Origin: Kushneria aurantia DSM 21353
Lineage (GTDB): Bacteria > Pseudomonadota > Gammaproteobacteria > Pseudomonadales > Halomonadaceae
Direction of reading: 5' to 3'
DNA: 64,000 nt
Assembly: GCF_000382245.1 (NCBI RefSeq)
Contig: NZ_KB907871.1
Span: 1-64,000, forward strand
Position numbers and translations under genes: made by a program. Of the stretch, positions 38,498 through 47,097 are shown one piece after another; position 1 is the stretch's first letter; every line of letters starts with the position of its first letter. Below the pieces are notes generated by a model. It did not search any database and was not told the DNA's origin. It saw only the letters and a list, made by a program, of their open reading frames with translations.

Positions 38498-39688
38498 ATG
38501 TTCGAGCATATCGAGCGCGTACCCGGGGACGCTATCCTCGGCCTGATCGAAGCCTACAAGCAGGACGACAACCCCCGCAAGGTCGACCTCGGGGTCGGTG
38601 TCTATCGTGACGACGAGGGCAATACGCCGGTACTCGCCGCTGTCAAGCGTGCTGAAAAGCGCCTCGAGGAGAGCGAGGAGACCAAAAGCTATATCGGCTC
38701 TCATGGTGACGAGCGCTATACCAATGCCATTGCGCGACTGGTGCTGGGCGAGGACTCCTCGGCGCTGGAGGCCAACCGCATCAGCGTTACCCAGTCGCCG
38801 GGCGGTACCGGCGCGCTGCGGCTGGCGGCTGATTTCATCGCCACCAGCCTGCCCGGTCGTGCCATCTGGCTGAGCCAGCCCACCTGGCCCAACCACCCGG
38901 CCGTATTCGGCGCAGCGGGGCTTGAACTCAAGCACTACCCCTATGTCAATGCCGACAATCGACTCGACTTCGACGCCATGCTGGCGGCGCTCAACGAAGT
39001 CCCCGCAGGCGACGTGGTACTGTTGCACGCCTGCTGCCACAACCCGACCGGCTTCGATCTCGATACCGACCAGTGGCAACAGGTGCTGGAAGTGGTCAAA
39101 AATCGCCAGCTGCTGCCGCTGATCGACTTTGCCTATCAGGGTTTTGGCGACGGCCTCGAGGAGGACGCCCGCGGCGTGCGGCTGTTCGTCGAATCCCTCG
39201 ATGAAGTGCTGGTAACCAGCTCCTGCTCGAAAAACTTCGGCCTCTATCGTGAGCGTACCGGCGCGCTGATGATCGCCGCCGCTAACGAAAAGCAGATGCT
39301 CGACGTCCGCTCGCAGATCGCTATCACCGCGCGCGAAAACTACTCGACACCGCCTTCTCACGGCGCCGCGGTGGTGGGGGAGATCCTCACCGACGACGAG
39401 CTGACCACGCTGTGGCTGAAGGAACTGGCGCAAATGCGTGATCGCATCAACGGCCTGCGCAGCGACTTCGTCGAAGCGCTGCGCCCCCATGGCCTCGCGG
39501 AGCGCTTTGCCTTCATTGGCGAACAGCGCGGCATGTTCTCCTATACCGGGCTCGATGCCGATCAGGTCAAGCGCCTGCGCGACGAGTTCAGTATCTACAT
39601 GGTGGGCTCCGGCCGCGCCAATGTCGCCGGACTCTCCGCCAACAGCCTCGACTATGTGGCAGAGGCCATCGCCAGCGTAGTGCGCTGA
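38498..39688 (+). CDS. tyrB: Aromatic/aspartate aminotransferase (class Ib)
   Basis: The enzyme transfers amino groups between glutamate and aromatic amino acids or aspartate with pyridoxal phosphate. The 396-residue protein begins MFEHIERVPGDAILGLIEAY. It has HACCHNPTGFDLD (about 179-191), the cofactor tyrosine region DFAYQGFGDGLEEDA, the Schiff-base lysine in SSCSKNFGLYRERTGAL (about 243-259) and the substrate-binding arginine near the C-terminus (GSGRANVAGLS). Whether the main substrate is aspartate (AspC) or aromatic (TyrB) cannot be decided from sequence alone. Confidence 0.92.
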   Translation: MFEHIERVPGDAILGLIEAYKQDDNPRKVDLGVGVYRDDEGNTPVLAAVKRAEKRLEESEETKSYIGSHGDERYTNAIARLVLGEDSSALEANRISVTQSPGGTGALRLAADFIATSLPGRAIWLSQPTWPNHPAVFGAAGLELKHYPYVNADNRLDFDAMLAALNEVPAGDVVLLHACCHNPTGFDLDTDQWQQVLEVVKNRQLLPLIDFAYQGFGDGLEEDARGVRLFVESLDEVLVTSSCSKNFGLYRERTGALMIAAANEKQMLDVRSQIAITARENYSTPPSHGAAVVGEILTDDELTTLWLKELAQMRDRINGLRSDFVEALRPHGLAERFAFIGEQRGMFSYTGLDADQVKRLRDEFSIYMVGSGRANVAGLSANSLDYVAEAIASVVR

Positions 39689-39766
39689 CCGGCCCGGTTG
39701 TTCTCCCGCCGCTGACTGACCGTTCACGGCGGGAATCGCACTCCCCATATCAGGGCAATCGGTTTA

Positions 39767-39909
39767 GGAAGCGCTGAATAAATCGACGAGCGAGATGAAG
39801 CGCGAGGCGCATGGAACGCAGAAAACGAGACATAACATGAGGTTAGGCGAGTTTTCGAGTACCACGCAACGAAGCGATTCGCTCGCGTAGGCATTTATGC
39901 AGCGTTTCC
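39767..39909. mobile_element. MITE copy 1 (IS5-like ends) with TTTA target duplication
   Basis: This 143-bp element starts GGAAGCGCTGAATAAAT and ends with the imperfect inverted copy ATTTATGCAGCGTTTCC. It is flanked on both sides by TTTA (39763-39766 and 39910-39913), a clean 4-base target duplication. It codes for nothing. The same sequence, inverted, occurs at 61350-61508, where it is 16 bases longer. The ends resemble IS5-family termini. It separates tyrB from the J-domain genes. Confidence 0.85.
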
Positions 39910-39982
39910 TTTATAGTCACAAGGAGATACTCGAACCGCCGCCCTGTTCCCGGCGTCAGCACAAGCCCGAGCGGAGTCCAGC

Positions 39983-40933
39983 ATGTCAGCGCGCTTTTCG
40001 CCCTTCGAACTGCTGCTGTTGCAGAGTCGCCGGCCGGCGGATACCGCCTCGCTGCTGATACTGGCATGGATACTGGTCAACAAGACGCACATCCTCGCCG
40101 AGGATCAGGAGTATCTGCGCAGTCTGGCGCACGGCTGCGATCACGACGGCGCCCTCGACACTCTGATCGACGCCGCCAGCCAGCAGCCGCTGGCAGACAT
40201 TCAGCTCGCCGCCGAAGTGCTGATCCAGGAGCGCCACGATACTGCCCTCTCCAACCTGCTGACCCGCGCGATCGGCCTTGCTGCCGGCGGCGGCAGCGTC
40301 AGCCACTACAACCGTCATGTGCTGGGTCTTGTCGCCGATCTGGCAGGCATCCAGAACGCCGCTTTTACGCGCCTTTTCTACAGCATCACCGGCCGCTGGC
40401 CACAGGCGCCCGGCGACCCGAGCCGCCACGGCTACTGGCCGGCCGATAGTCACGCGGCGGCCTTCAACAGCGCCCCTCGCCCCGGACCGAACCCGCTGCG
40501 CGCCATCGCGCGTGGCTTTCACGCCCGGCAACTCAGACTACGCGCCAGACTGCGCCTGCGGCGCCGCCATGCCCGCCATCGACGCTGGCAGCGAGCACAT
40601 GAGCGCCAGTATCGTTACGAGCAGGCCGAACGCCGGCGCCGCGAGCAACAGCACCAGCGCGACGAACAGCAACGCCAGCAGGAACAGCGCCAACAGCAGC
40701 AGCATGAACAGCGGGCAGAACCCGGCAACAGCTGGCGGCGCAGGCTTGCCCTGCAGGTGCTGGAACTCGAGGAGCCGGTATCACATCATGACATCAAGCG
40801 CGCCTATCGGCGGCTGGCCCAGCGCCATCACCCCGACCGTTTTTGCGGCCAGGGCGAGCGGCGCATGGCGCTGGCGGCGCAGCGCTTCCAGCGCATCCGT
40901 GACGCCTACGACTATCTGATCGAACATGCGTGA
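39983..40933 (+). CDS. TerB-like/J-domain co-chaperone (DjlA-like arrangement)
   Basis: The 316-residue protein has a helical N-terminal part (about 1-135, LLLQSRRPADTASLLILAWI onward) that may be a TerB-like domain. A very basic and Gln/Arg-rich linker follows (about 170-245, with ERRRREQQHQRDEQQRQQEQ), then a C-terminal J domain (about 250-316). The J domain keeps the essential HPD (QRHHPDRFCGQG, about 283-285) and helix I/IV features, so it should stimulate a DnaK ATPase. The C-terminal J domain order is like DjlA, but no N-terminal membrane helix is evident. It overlaps the following gene by 8 bases. Confidence 0.75.
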   Translation: MSARFSPFELLLLQSRRPADTASLLILAWILVNKTHILAEDQEYLRSLAHGCDHDGALDTLIDAASQQPLADIQLAAEVLIQERHDTALSNLLTRAIGLAAGGGSVSHYNRHVLGLVADLAGIQNAAFTRLFYSITGRWPQAPGDPSRHGYWPADSHAAAFNSAPRPGPNPLRAIARGFHARQLRLRARLRLRRRHARHRRWQRAHERQYRYEQAERRRREQQHQRDEQQRQQEQRQQQQHEQRAEPGNSWRRRLALQVLELEEPVSHHDIKRAYRRLAQRHHPDRFCGQGERRMALAAQRFQRIRDAYDYLIEHA

Positions 40934-41336
40934 TCTCTACCAGCGGCTCAATCTCGCCCCGAACGCGTCACCGCGCGCTATTCGCCGCGCGCTGTCGCAC
41001 TGCAACAATCAGTCGCTCAAACAGGATGTCGAAACCACACTGCTGGTGCCGGCCAACCGGCGCTGCTACGACGCCCATCGCGATGAGCTGGCGGCGCTGG
41101 GCCGGCTACGTGCGGAGCTGGGGCTGACCCACGCCGCCCACTGGCAGGGCGAGACGGCCCACGACTTCACCCCGCGACCGCCGCGGCATACCGGGCGCCG
41201 CGGGCAGCTGGAGGCGCGTCTGAATCGGGCGCTACACTATGCCGCCGGTCGTCGCCACCACCTGCTGATATTGATCGCCGCCATGCTCTTGAGCGCCGCC
41301 GTAACGGCGCTGGTTACCCACTGGCTGATGAGCTGA
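40926..41336 (+). CDS. Membrane-anchored degenerate J-like protein
   Basis: The 136-residue protein starts MRDLYQRLNLAPNASPRAIR, which is J-domain-like (the usual YxxLGVxxxAsxxeIkkAyr pattern). Where HPD should be it reads ALSHCNNQSL, so it should not activate DnaK. The C-terminus has one membrane helix (HLLILIAAMLLSAAVTALV, about 112-130). It overlaps the HPD-containing J gene by 8 bases, which suggests coupled translation and perhaps a two-part complex. Its last 23 bases overlap the convergent MATE gene. Confidence 0.7.
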   Translation: MRDLYQRLNLAPNASPRAIRRALSHCNNQSLKQDVETTLLVPANRRCYDAHRDELAALGRLRAELGLTHAAHWQGETAHDFTPRPPRHTGRRGQLEARLNRALHYAAGRRHHLLILIAAMLLSAAVTALVTHWLMS

Positions 41337-42687
41337 CCGGCGCCGCAGCTGTCGTCTCTTCGGTTCGACCACGCTCACCCAACGCCCGACGATAGAGCCA
41401 CCAGGCCTGCACGCCGGCAAGCAGATTGCCGACCGCCGCTCCGGCCGCCAGCCCGGTCAGTCCACCCAGCCAGCTGCCCACTATCAGACAGGGCAGATAG
41501 CAGACGAAAAGCCGCGCGAAAGAGATGGCCACCGCCCGCCGCGGCCAACCCAGCGCATTGCAGGCCGAGACCACCAGCATGCAGATGCCCAGCAGCGCAT
41601 AGCTCGGCAGCAGAAAGCGCAGCAGTACGGTAAGCAGTTCACGTACGGCGTCGCTGCCGGCCAGCAAACTCGCCAGCGGCGCAGCCAGCAGCGCCAGCAG
41701 CAGGCCCAGTACGAACTGCCAGATGAGCACCACGCGAGCGGCCAGATTCATCAGTGCACGCACCTCCTGCCAACGCCCGGCACCGTAGCAGCGTCCCAGC
41801 CAGGGCGGTAGCGACATGGTCATACCCAGCACCACCAGGATCACGAAGGTTTCAAGCCGTGCCGCCAGCCCCCAGGCCGCCACCGCCGTCTCTCCCAGCC
41901 GCGCCACCACGGCCGTGGCAACCAGCGCCGACACCGCCGGCAGCAATTGCGAAGCCATGGCGGGCAGTGCAATGCCTGCAAAGCGACGCAGCGAGCGGTG
42001 CATCTCGTCCAGCAGTCCGGTTGTACTCAGCCAGTGGCGCCCGGCAAGCCGGCCGCCCAGCACCGCAAGGCCAATGGCAAAGGCCAGCAGCGTGGCCAGC
42101 GGCGCACCGGACAGCCCCCAACCTTCGAAGCTGCCCACGCCGAAGATGAAAATCGGGTCCAGAATCAGATTGAGCAGGCTGGTCAGCACCATCATGCGCC
42201 CCGGCAAACGGGTCTCGCCGTGGGCGCGAAACAGGCTGTAGCCCAGATAGAGCAGCGCCCCCAGCCAGCTCGCCGCCAGCCAGGGCGTCCAGTAGCTGTA
42301 GATCAGCGGCAGCAGCGCCCGATCAGCGCCCAGCAGGGTAAAAATCACCGGTGCCAGCAGATAGAGCCCCAGCATCAACAGCAGCATGATGGCGCTGCAA
42401 CCGAGCAGCACCAAACTGCCCAGCCGACGAGCGCGCTCGTATTCATCGGCGCCCTGAGCGCGTGAGATGATTGCCGCGATGGCAATACCGAAACCGACCT
42501 GCACGCCGATAATCACCGTCGCCACCGGAAAGGTGAACGAATGCGCCGCCAGCGGCCGGGTGCCCAGCCGGGCAATAAAAATACTGTCGATCAGATTGAA
42601 CCCCAACAGCGCCGCCACGCCCATTGCCATGGGCAGCGTCTGCTGCCAGAGGGTACGGCCCATCTGTCTGGTTGCGGCTGAAGCCAC
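41314..42687 (-). CDS. MATE family efflux transporter
   Basis: MATE proteins expel drugs and organic cations across the inner membrane in exchange for Na+ or H+. The 457-residue protein has 12 predicted helices in two similar halves. Motifs include NLIDSIFIARLGTRPLAAHS near the start and AAWGLAARLETFVILVVLGM in the second half. The frame is intact. It starts 131 bases after the stop of metZ with the metZ terminator between them, so it is probably transcribed on its own. The substrate is unknown. Confidence 0.88.
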   Translation of the reverse strand: MASAATRQMGRTLWQQTLPMAMGVAALLGFNLIDSIFIARLGTRPLAAHSFTFPVATVIIGVQVGFGIAIAAIISRAQGADEYERARRLGSLVLLGCSAIMLLLMLGLYLLAPVIFTLLGADRALLPLIYSYWTPWLAASWLGALLYLGYSLFRAHGETRLPGRMMVLTSLLNLILDPIFIFGVGSFEGWGLSGAPLATLLAFAIGLAVLGGRLAGRHWLSTTGLLDEMHRSLRRFAGIALPAMASQLLPAVSALVATAVVARLGETAVAAWGLAARLETFVILVVLGMTMSLPPWLGRCYGAGRWQEVRALMNLAARVVLIWQFVLGLLLALLAAPLASLLAGSDAVRELLTVLLRFLLPSYALLGICMLVVSACNALGWPRRAVAISFARLFVCYLPCLIVGSWLGGLTGLAAGAAVGNLLAGVQAWWLYRRALGERGRTEETTAAAPVSSSASG

Positions 42688-42743
42688 ATATCCTCCTGCT
42701 GCAAAGTGAAATCTCGCGCCAGTTCAGGCGGATAAACGATATA

Positions 42744-42767
42744 AAGGCAGGCCGTTCGGCCTGCCTT
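42744..42767 (-). terminator. Terminator of metZ
   Basis: A perfect 10-bp stem, AAGGCAGGCC with GGCCTGCCTT (42744-42753 and 42758-42767), has a GTTC loop. On the minus strand it ends in TTTAT. It lies about 50 bases after metZ. Confidence 0.8.
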
Positions 42768-42818
42768 GCAGGATCGTTGCGAAGCGCCGGCCTGACGGCC
42801 GGTAAGGGGGGAAACGGC

Positions 42819-44024
42819 TTACAACACGTCCAGCCCGCGGGCAAGGTCGTTTTTGATATCGTCGATATGCTCGAGCCCCACCGCGATACGGATCAGTCCC
42901 TCATGGATACCGGCATCAGCACGCTGTGTCTCGGAGAGCCGGCCGTGAGTGGTGGTCGCGGGATGGGTGATGGTGGTCTTGAGATCGCCCAGATTGCCGG
43001 TAATAGAAAGCAGCCGGGTGGCGTCGATCACCGACCAGGCGGCGTCGCGCCCGCCCTTCACCTCGACGCCCACCACCGCGCCGAAGCCGCGCTGCTGACG
43101 CGCCGCCAGTTCGTGCTGGGGGTGAGAGGCCAGCCCGCTGTAATAGACTCGTGCGACTGCCGAATGCGCCTCCAGCCACTGCGCCAGCGCCAGCGCGTTG
43201 TCGCAGTGGGCACGCATGCGCAGCCCCAGCGTCTCCAGCCCCTTGGTGAAGATCCAGGCGTTGAAGGGGCTCATGCAGGGGCCGCAGGTGCGCACCACGC
43301 CGTGCACTTCCCTGATCAGTGCACTGCTTCCGACCACGGCGCCGCCCACTGCACGCCCCTGACCGTCAAGGTATTTGGTAGCGGAGTGAATGACGACATC
43401 CGCGCCATGCGCCAGCGGCTGCATCAGCGCCGGCGTGCAGAAGCAGTTGTCGATCGCCAGCCAGGCGCCGTGGGCGTGCGCCAGCTCGCTCAGCGCGGCG
43501 ATATCGGCAATCTCGGAGAGCGGGTTGGAGGGCGTCTCGGCAAACAGCAGCTTCGTTTTCGGCGTCATGGCGGCGCGCCAGGCCTCACTATCGGCCAGTT
43601 CGACGAAGTGGGTGGTAATACCGAACTTGCCGAAGTACTTCGACAGCAGGCTGATGGTAGAGCCGAACAGCGAGCGCGAGGCAACGATCTCGTCACCGGC
43701 TTCGAGAAGCCCCAGTACCATCGACATGATGGCCGCCATGCCGGAGGCGGTGGCTACGCAGGCCTCGCCGCCTTCCAGCGCCGCCAGCCGCCCTTCGAAG
43801 GTCTGCACGCTGGGGTTGGTAAAGCGCGAATAGACGTTACCCAGACCGTCGTCGGCAAATTTGGACGCCGCTTCGGCGGCGCTTGCGTAGACGAAACTGG
43901 AGGTAGGAAAGATCGGCTCGCTGTGCTCCTGCTCGTCGGTGCGCCGATGGCCGGCGCGAATCGCCAGGGTGTCGGCGTGCAGGCCTTCGGGCAGGCTGCC
44001 GTCCTGCTGCGGATTGTCTTTCAT
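42819..44024 (-). CDS. metZ: O-succinylhomoserine sulfhydrylase
   Basis: MetZ makes homocysteine directly from O-succinylhomoserine and sulfide in methionine synthesis, with pyridoxal phosphate. The 401-residue protein has SEPIFPTSSFVYASAAEAAS, NVYSRFTNPSVQTFEGRLAA, and the Schiff-base lysine in HSATKYLDGQGRAVGG (about 205-220). The start at 44024 (MKDNPQQDGS) follows GGGAG. It is the last gene of the accD-folC-dedD-cvpA-purF-metZ run, the same order as in Pseudomonas. That position supports MetZ rather than cystathionine gamma-synthase. Confidence 0.93.
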   Translation of the reverse strand: MKDNPQQDGSLPEGLHADTLAIRAGHRRTDEQEHSEPIFPTSSFVYASAAEAASKFADDGLGNVYSRFTNPSVQTFEGRLAALEGGEACVATASGMAAIMSMVLGLLEAGDEIVASRSLFGSTISLLSKYFGKFGITTHFVELADSEAWRAAMTPKTKLLFAETPSNPLSEIADIAALSELAHAHGAWLAIDNCFCTPALMQPLAHGADVVIHSATKYLDGQGRAVGGAVVGSSALIREVHGVVRTCGPCMSPFNAWIFTKGLETLGLRMRAHCDNALALAQWLEAHSAVARVYYSGLASHPQHELAARQQRGFGAVVGVEVKGGRDAAWSVIDATRLLSITGNLGDLKTTITHPATTTHGRLSETQRADAGIHEGLIRIAVGLEHIDDIKNDLARGLDVL

Positions 44025-44118
44025 GTTGGCGGCTCCCGGCCGAACAGCGCCCGCCGGCATCGGCGAGCGTTATCATGTCATGGGTCTATCAGGATAACGG
44101 TATAAAAGCGAATATCCT

Positions 44119-45636
44119 TTATTCAACTTCCTCGACGTCATTGTGCAGATCCACCAGCGCATGCTCGCCGCTGGACTGCTGTTTGGCGTCGTCACTGCGC
44201 GCCAGCTCCAGCCGCGCCAGATAGTCGGGGTCGATATCACCGGTAATATAACGGCCGTCGAACACCGAGCAGTCGAACTCGGTAAGCGCCGGATTGACTT
44301 CGCTGACCGCCGCCTTCAGGTCGTCGAGATCCTGATAGATCAAACGGTCGGCGCCGATCAGTTGGCACACCTCGTCGACGCTACGATCGTAGGCGATCAG
44401 CTCCATCGCCACCGGCATGTCGATGCCGTAGACGTTGGGATAGCGCACCGCCGGCGCGGCGGAGGCGAAATAGACGTTCTTCGCCCCCGCCTCACGGGCC
44501 ATCTGGATGATCTCGTTGCAGGTGGTACCGCGCACGATGGAGTCATCGACCAGCAGTACGTTCTTGCCATTGAACTCGATATCGATGGCGTTGAGTTTCT
44601 GGCGCACCGACTTCTTGCGCTGCGTCTGCCCCGGCATGATGAAGGTGCGCCCGATGTAGCGGTTTTTCATGAAGCCTTCGCGATAGGGCACGTCGAGATG
44701 CAGTGCCATCTCCAGCGCCGCGGTGCGGCTGGTGTCGGGGATGGGAATGACCACGTCGATGTCGTTGTCGGGCCAGTCGCGGTGAACCTTCTCGGCCAGC
44801 TTCTGCCCCATGCGCATGCGGGTGGCGTAGACGTTGGCGCCGTCGAGGATCGAATCCGGCCGCGACAGATAGACGTACTCGAAGATGCAGGGCGCCAGCC
44901 GGGTCTGCTCGGCGCAGCGCTGGGTGTGCAGGTTGCGATCCAGGTCGATATAAAGGGCCTCACCGGGCGCCAGATCGCGAATCATCTCGAAGCCGGCGAC
45001 GTCCAGCGCCACCGACTCGGAGGCGATCATGTACTCCGGCCCTTCGGCAGTATCGCGCTTGCCGAACACTACCGGGCGGATACCGTAAGGATCGCGGAAC
45101 GCCACCAGCCCCTTGCCGTTGATGATCGATACCGCCGCATAGCCGCCGCGGCAGCGGCGATGCACGCGCCGCACGGCATCGAAGATATCCTCGGCGCCGA
45201 GATGGTGGCCCTGCTTGCCCAGCTCATGGGCGAAGACGTTGAGCAGTACTTCGGAGTCTGAGCTGGTGTTGATGTGGCGCAGATCGGCGTTGAACAGCTC
45301 CTCGACCAGCTGGTCGGAGTTGGTCAGGTTGCCGTTGTGCACCAGCGCAATGCCGTAGGGTGAGTTGACGTAGAAGGGCTGTGATTCGGCCTCGCTGGCG
45401 GAGCCGGCAGTGGGATAGCGCACATGGCCGATGCCAAGATGCCCTTTCAGGCGCGTCATGTGGCGGGTATGGAAAACATCCCGCACGAGGCCGTTGCTCT
45501 TGCGCAGCAGAAAGCGCCCTTCGTCCCAGGTCATCATGCCGGCGGCGTCCTGACCGCGATGCTGTTGCACCGTCAGGGCGTCGTAGACGGCCTGGTTTAC
45601 CATCGAGTTGGCCATCAGGCCCAGGATACCGCACAT
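44119..45636 (-). CDS. purF: Amidophosphoribosyltransferase
   Basis: PurF starts purine synthesis by converting PRPP and glutamine to phosphoribosylamine. The 505-residue protein begins [20 protein letters not shown]. Cys2 becomes the N-terminal nucleophile of the glutaminase domain after removal of Met. The phosphoribosyltransferase domain has the PRPP loop [15 protein letters not shown] (about 362-376). The start at 45636 is fixed by the need for Cys2. The gene lies between cvpA and metZ in one direction, as in Escherichia coli (cvpA-purF) and Pseudomonas. Confidence 0.97.
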   Translation of the reverse strand: MCGILGLMANSMVNQAVYDALTVQQHRGQDAAGMMTWDEGRFLLRKSNGLVRDVFHTRHMTRLKGHLGIGHVRYPTAGSASEAESQPFYVNSPYGIALVHNGNLTNSDQLVEELFNADLRHINTSSDSEVLLNVFAHELGKQGHHLGAEDIFDAVRRVHRRCRGGYAAVSIINGKGLVAFRDPYGIRPVVFGKRDTAEGPEYMIASESVALDVAGFEMIRDLAPGEALYIDLDRNLHTQRCAEQTRLAPCIFEYVYLSRPDSILDGANVYATRMRMGQKLAEKVHRDWPDNDIDVVIPIPDTSRTAALEMALHLDVPYREGFMKNRYIGRTFIMPGQTQRKKSVRQKLNAIDIEFNGKNVLLVDDSIVRGTTCNEIIQMAREAGAKNVYFASAAPAVRYPNVYGIDMPVAMELIAYDRSVDEVCQLIGADRLIYQDLDDLKAAVSEVNPALTEFDCSVFDGRYITGDIDPDYLARLELARSDDAKQQSSGEHALVDLHNDVEEVE

Positions 45637-45703
45637 GAGTTCTACCCTCGCTGTCGGTGGCGATCCGATACGCCGCAAAACGTCCTATCGAGCGGTCGGC
45701 CGG

Positions 45704-46342
45704 TTACCGTGCCGAATCAGGTTCGGCGCCGGGCGTCCTGCCGCCCTGCCCGCCATTCTGCGGCGTGCGTTGAAATTGATCCACTGCCTGTTCACCCAGA
45801 CGCGACGGCAGCGACTGCTGTAAATCCTCGGCACGACGGTTGGCCTCATCGAGCAGCTCACCGTCGCGATCGAGCTGCTGGTAGCGGGCGATCAGCAGGT
45901 CGCGTCCCTGTTCGACGCGCGGTATCAGCTGCGACTGCTGCCAGGCGGGCGACTGGCGCAACGGCGTCAGCCCGACCACCGCTACCAGCAGAATCAGCAC
46001 CAGCGCACCACGCAGGGCGCCGAACAGTGCCCCCAGCAGGCGATTGAAAAACCCCATGCCGGCCCATTCGATCATGGCATGCACGACCCGGATGACCAGT
46101 CGCGCCGCGATCAGCACGGCGATAACCACCAGAGCGAAGCCGGCTACCAGCCGAATCTGCGCACTGCCGATATAGTGTTCAAACAGGTCACCCGCCGGCT
46201 CGGCCAGCGCTCGCGCCGCCAGCAGAGCGACGATCCAGGCGGCCAGCCCCAGCCCTTCCCGAATAAAGCCTCGCGCCAGGCCGGTCAGGATGGAGAAACC
46301 GAGCAGGATTGCAAAGGCCCAGTCGATCCATGTCCAGCTCAC
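45704..46342 (-). CDS. cvpA: CvpA family membrane protein
   Basis: CvpA is an inner-membrane protein first linked to colicin V production and later to envelope stress and bile resistance. The 212-residue protein has four hydrophobic helices in residues 1-125 (starting MSWTWIDWAFAILLGFSIL; also RGFIREGLGLAAWIVALLA and LLGALFGALRGALVLILLV). A polar tail of about 80 residues follows, longer than in Escherichia coli CvpA (162 residues). It overlaps dedD by four bases and precedes purF. Confidence 0.93.
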   Translation of the reverse strand: MSWTWIDWAFAILLGFSILTGLARGFIREGLGLAAWIVALLAARALAEPAGDLFEHYIGSAQIRLVAGFALVVIAVLIAARLVIRVVHAMIEWAGMGFFNRLLGALFGALRGALVLILLVAVVGLTPLRQSPAWQQSQLIPRVEQGRDLLIARYQQLDRDGELLDEANRRAEDLQQSLPSRLGEQAVDQFQRTPQNGGQGGRTPGAEPDSAR

Positions 46343-47097
46343 TGCCCGGCTCCGCGCTCCACCACAAAACCGTTGATACCGGCACGCTGCTGCAGCTGAC
46401 CGGCGGCGCGTTCACCCGCATCGCGGCTGTCAAAGGGGCCGATAAAGACCGTGCTCAATTCGCCGCGCGGCTGCTGCCAGGCGTTGAAACCCTGTTCACG
46501 CAGTTGGCTGACCAGCCGATCGGCGTTGGCCGACTGGCCAAAACTGCCGGCCTGCAACGCCCAGCCGCCCGCCGAAGCCGGTGGAGCACCGCTACCGGAA
46601 GCGCTGCGGCTGGCGCTGGCAGCGCTGCCGGAACCGCGACTGGCTGCCGCCATGATGGGGTCTTCACCGCCGCCGCTACTGCCGCTGCCGCGCTGTGTGG
46701 AACTCGGTGCGCTCTGCGTCTGGCGCTGACCGGCCGTGGGAGCGGCCTCGTCGGCGGCGGGCGCCGGCTCGTTGCTGCGCGCCACATCCTCGCTGACGCG
46801 CTCTCCGCCGTCGCTTTCATCACTGCTGCGGCCGGGGAAAAGCTGGTTGCTCTGACTTGTCCGGCGGGTGGTCGAATCACCGCTTTGCGGATTCTGTACC
46901 GCCTCATCGGCCAGCGGTGATTGGGGCGCGCCAATATTACGCTGCTCGACCTCGACCGGCTGATCGATCGACATCGACGTTCCCCGAGAAGGCGCACTAT
47001 CGTCATCCGAACGATCAAACAGCATCGGCAGTACGATGATGGCTATCGCCACCACAATGACGGTACCACTGATGCGTTCGCGCATACCGTATTTCAT
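46339..47097 (-). CDS. dedD: SPOR-domain cell division protein DedD
   Basis: DedD is anchored in the inner membrane and binds septal peptidoglycan at the division site. The 252-residue protein has one N-terminal membrane helix (TVIVVAIAIIVLPMLF, about 12-27), a long Ser/Gly/Ala-rich periplasmic linker and a C-terminal SPOR domain (WALQAGSFGQSANADRLVSQ onward, about 178-252). Its ends overlap folC and cvpA by four bases each, so folC-dedD-cvpA is translationally coupled. Confidence 0.93.
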   Translation of the reverse strand: MKYGMRERISGTVIVVAIAIIVLPMLFDRSDDDSAPSRGTSMSIDQPVEVEQRNIGAPQSPLADEAVQNPQSGDSTTRRTSQSNQLFPGRSSDESDGGERVSEDVARSNEPAPAADEAAPTAGQRQTQSAPSSTQRGSGSSGGGEDPIMAAASRGSGSAASASRSASGSGAPPASAGGWALQAGSFGQSANADRLVSQLREQGFNAWQQPRGELSTVFIGPFDSRDAGERAAGQLQQRAGINGFVVERGAGQ

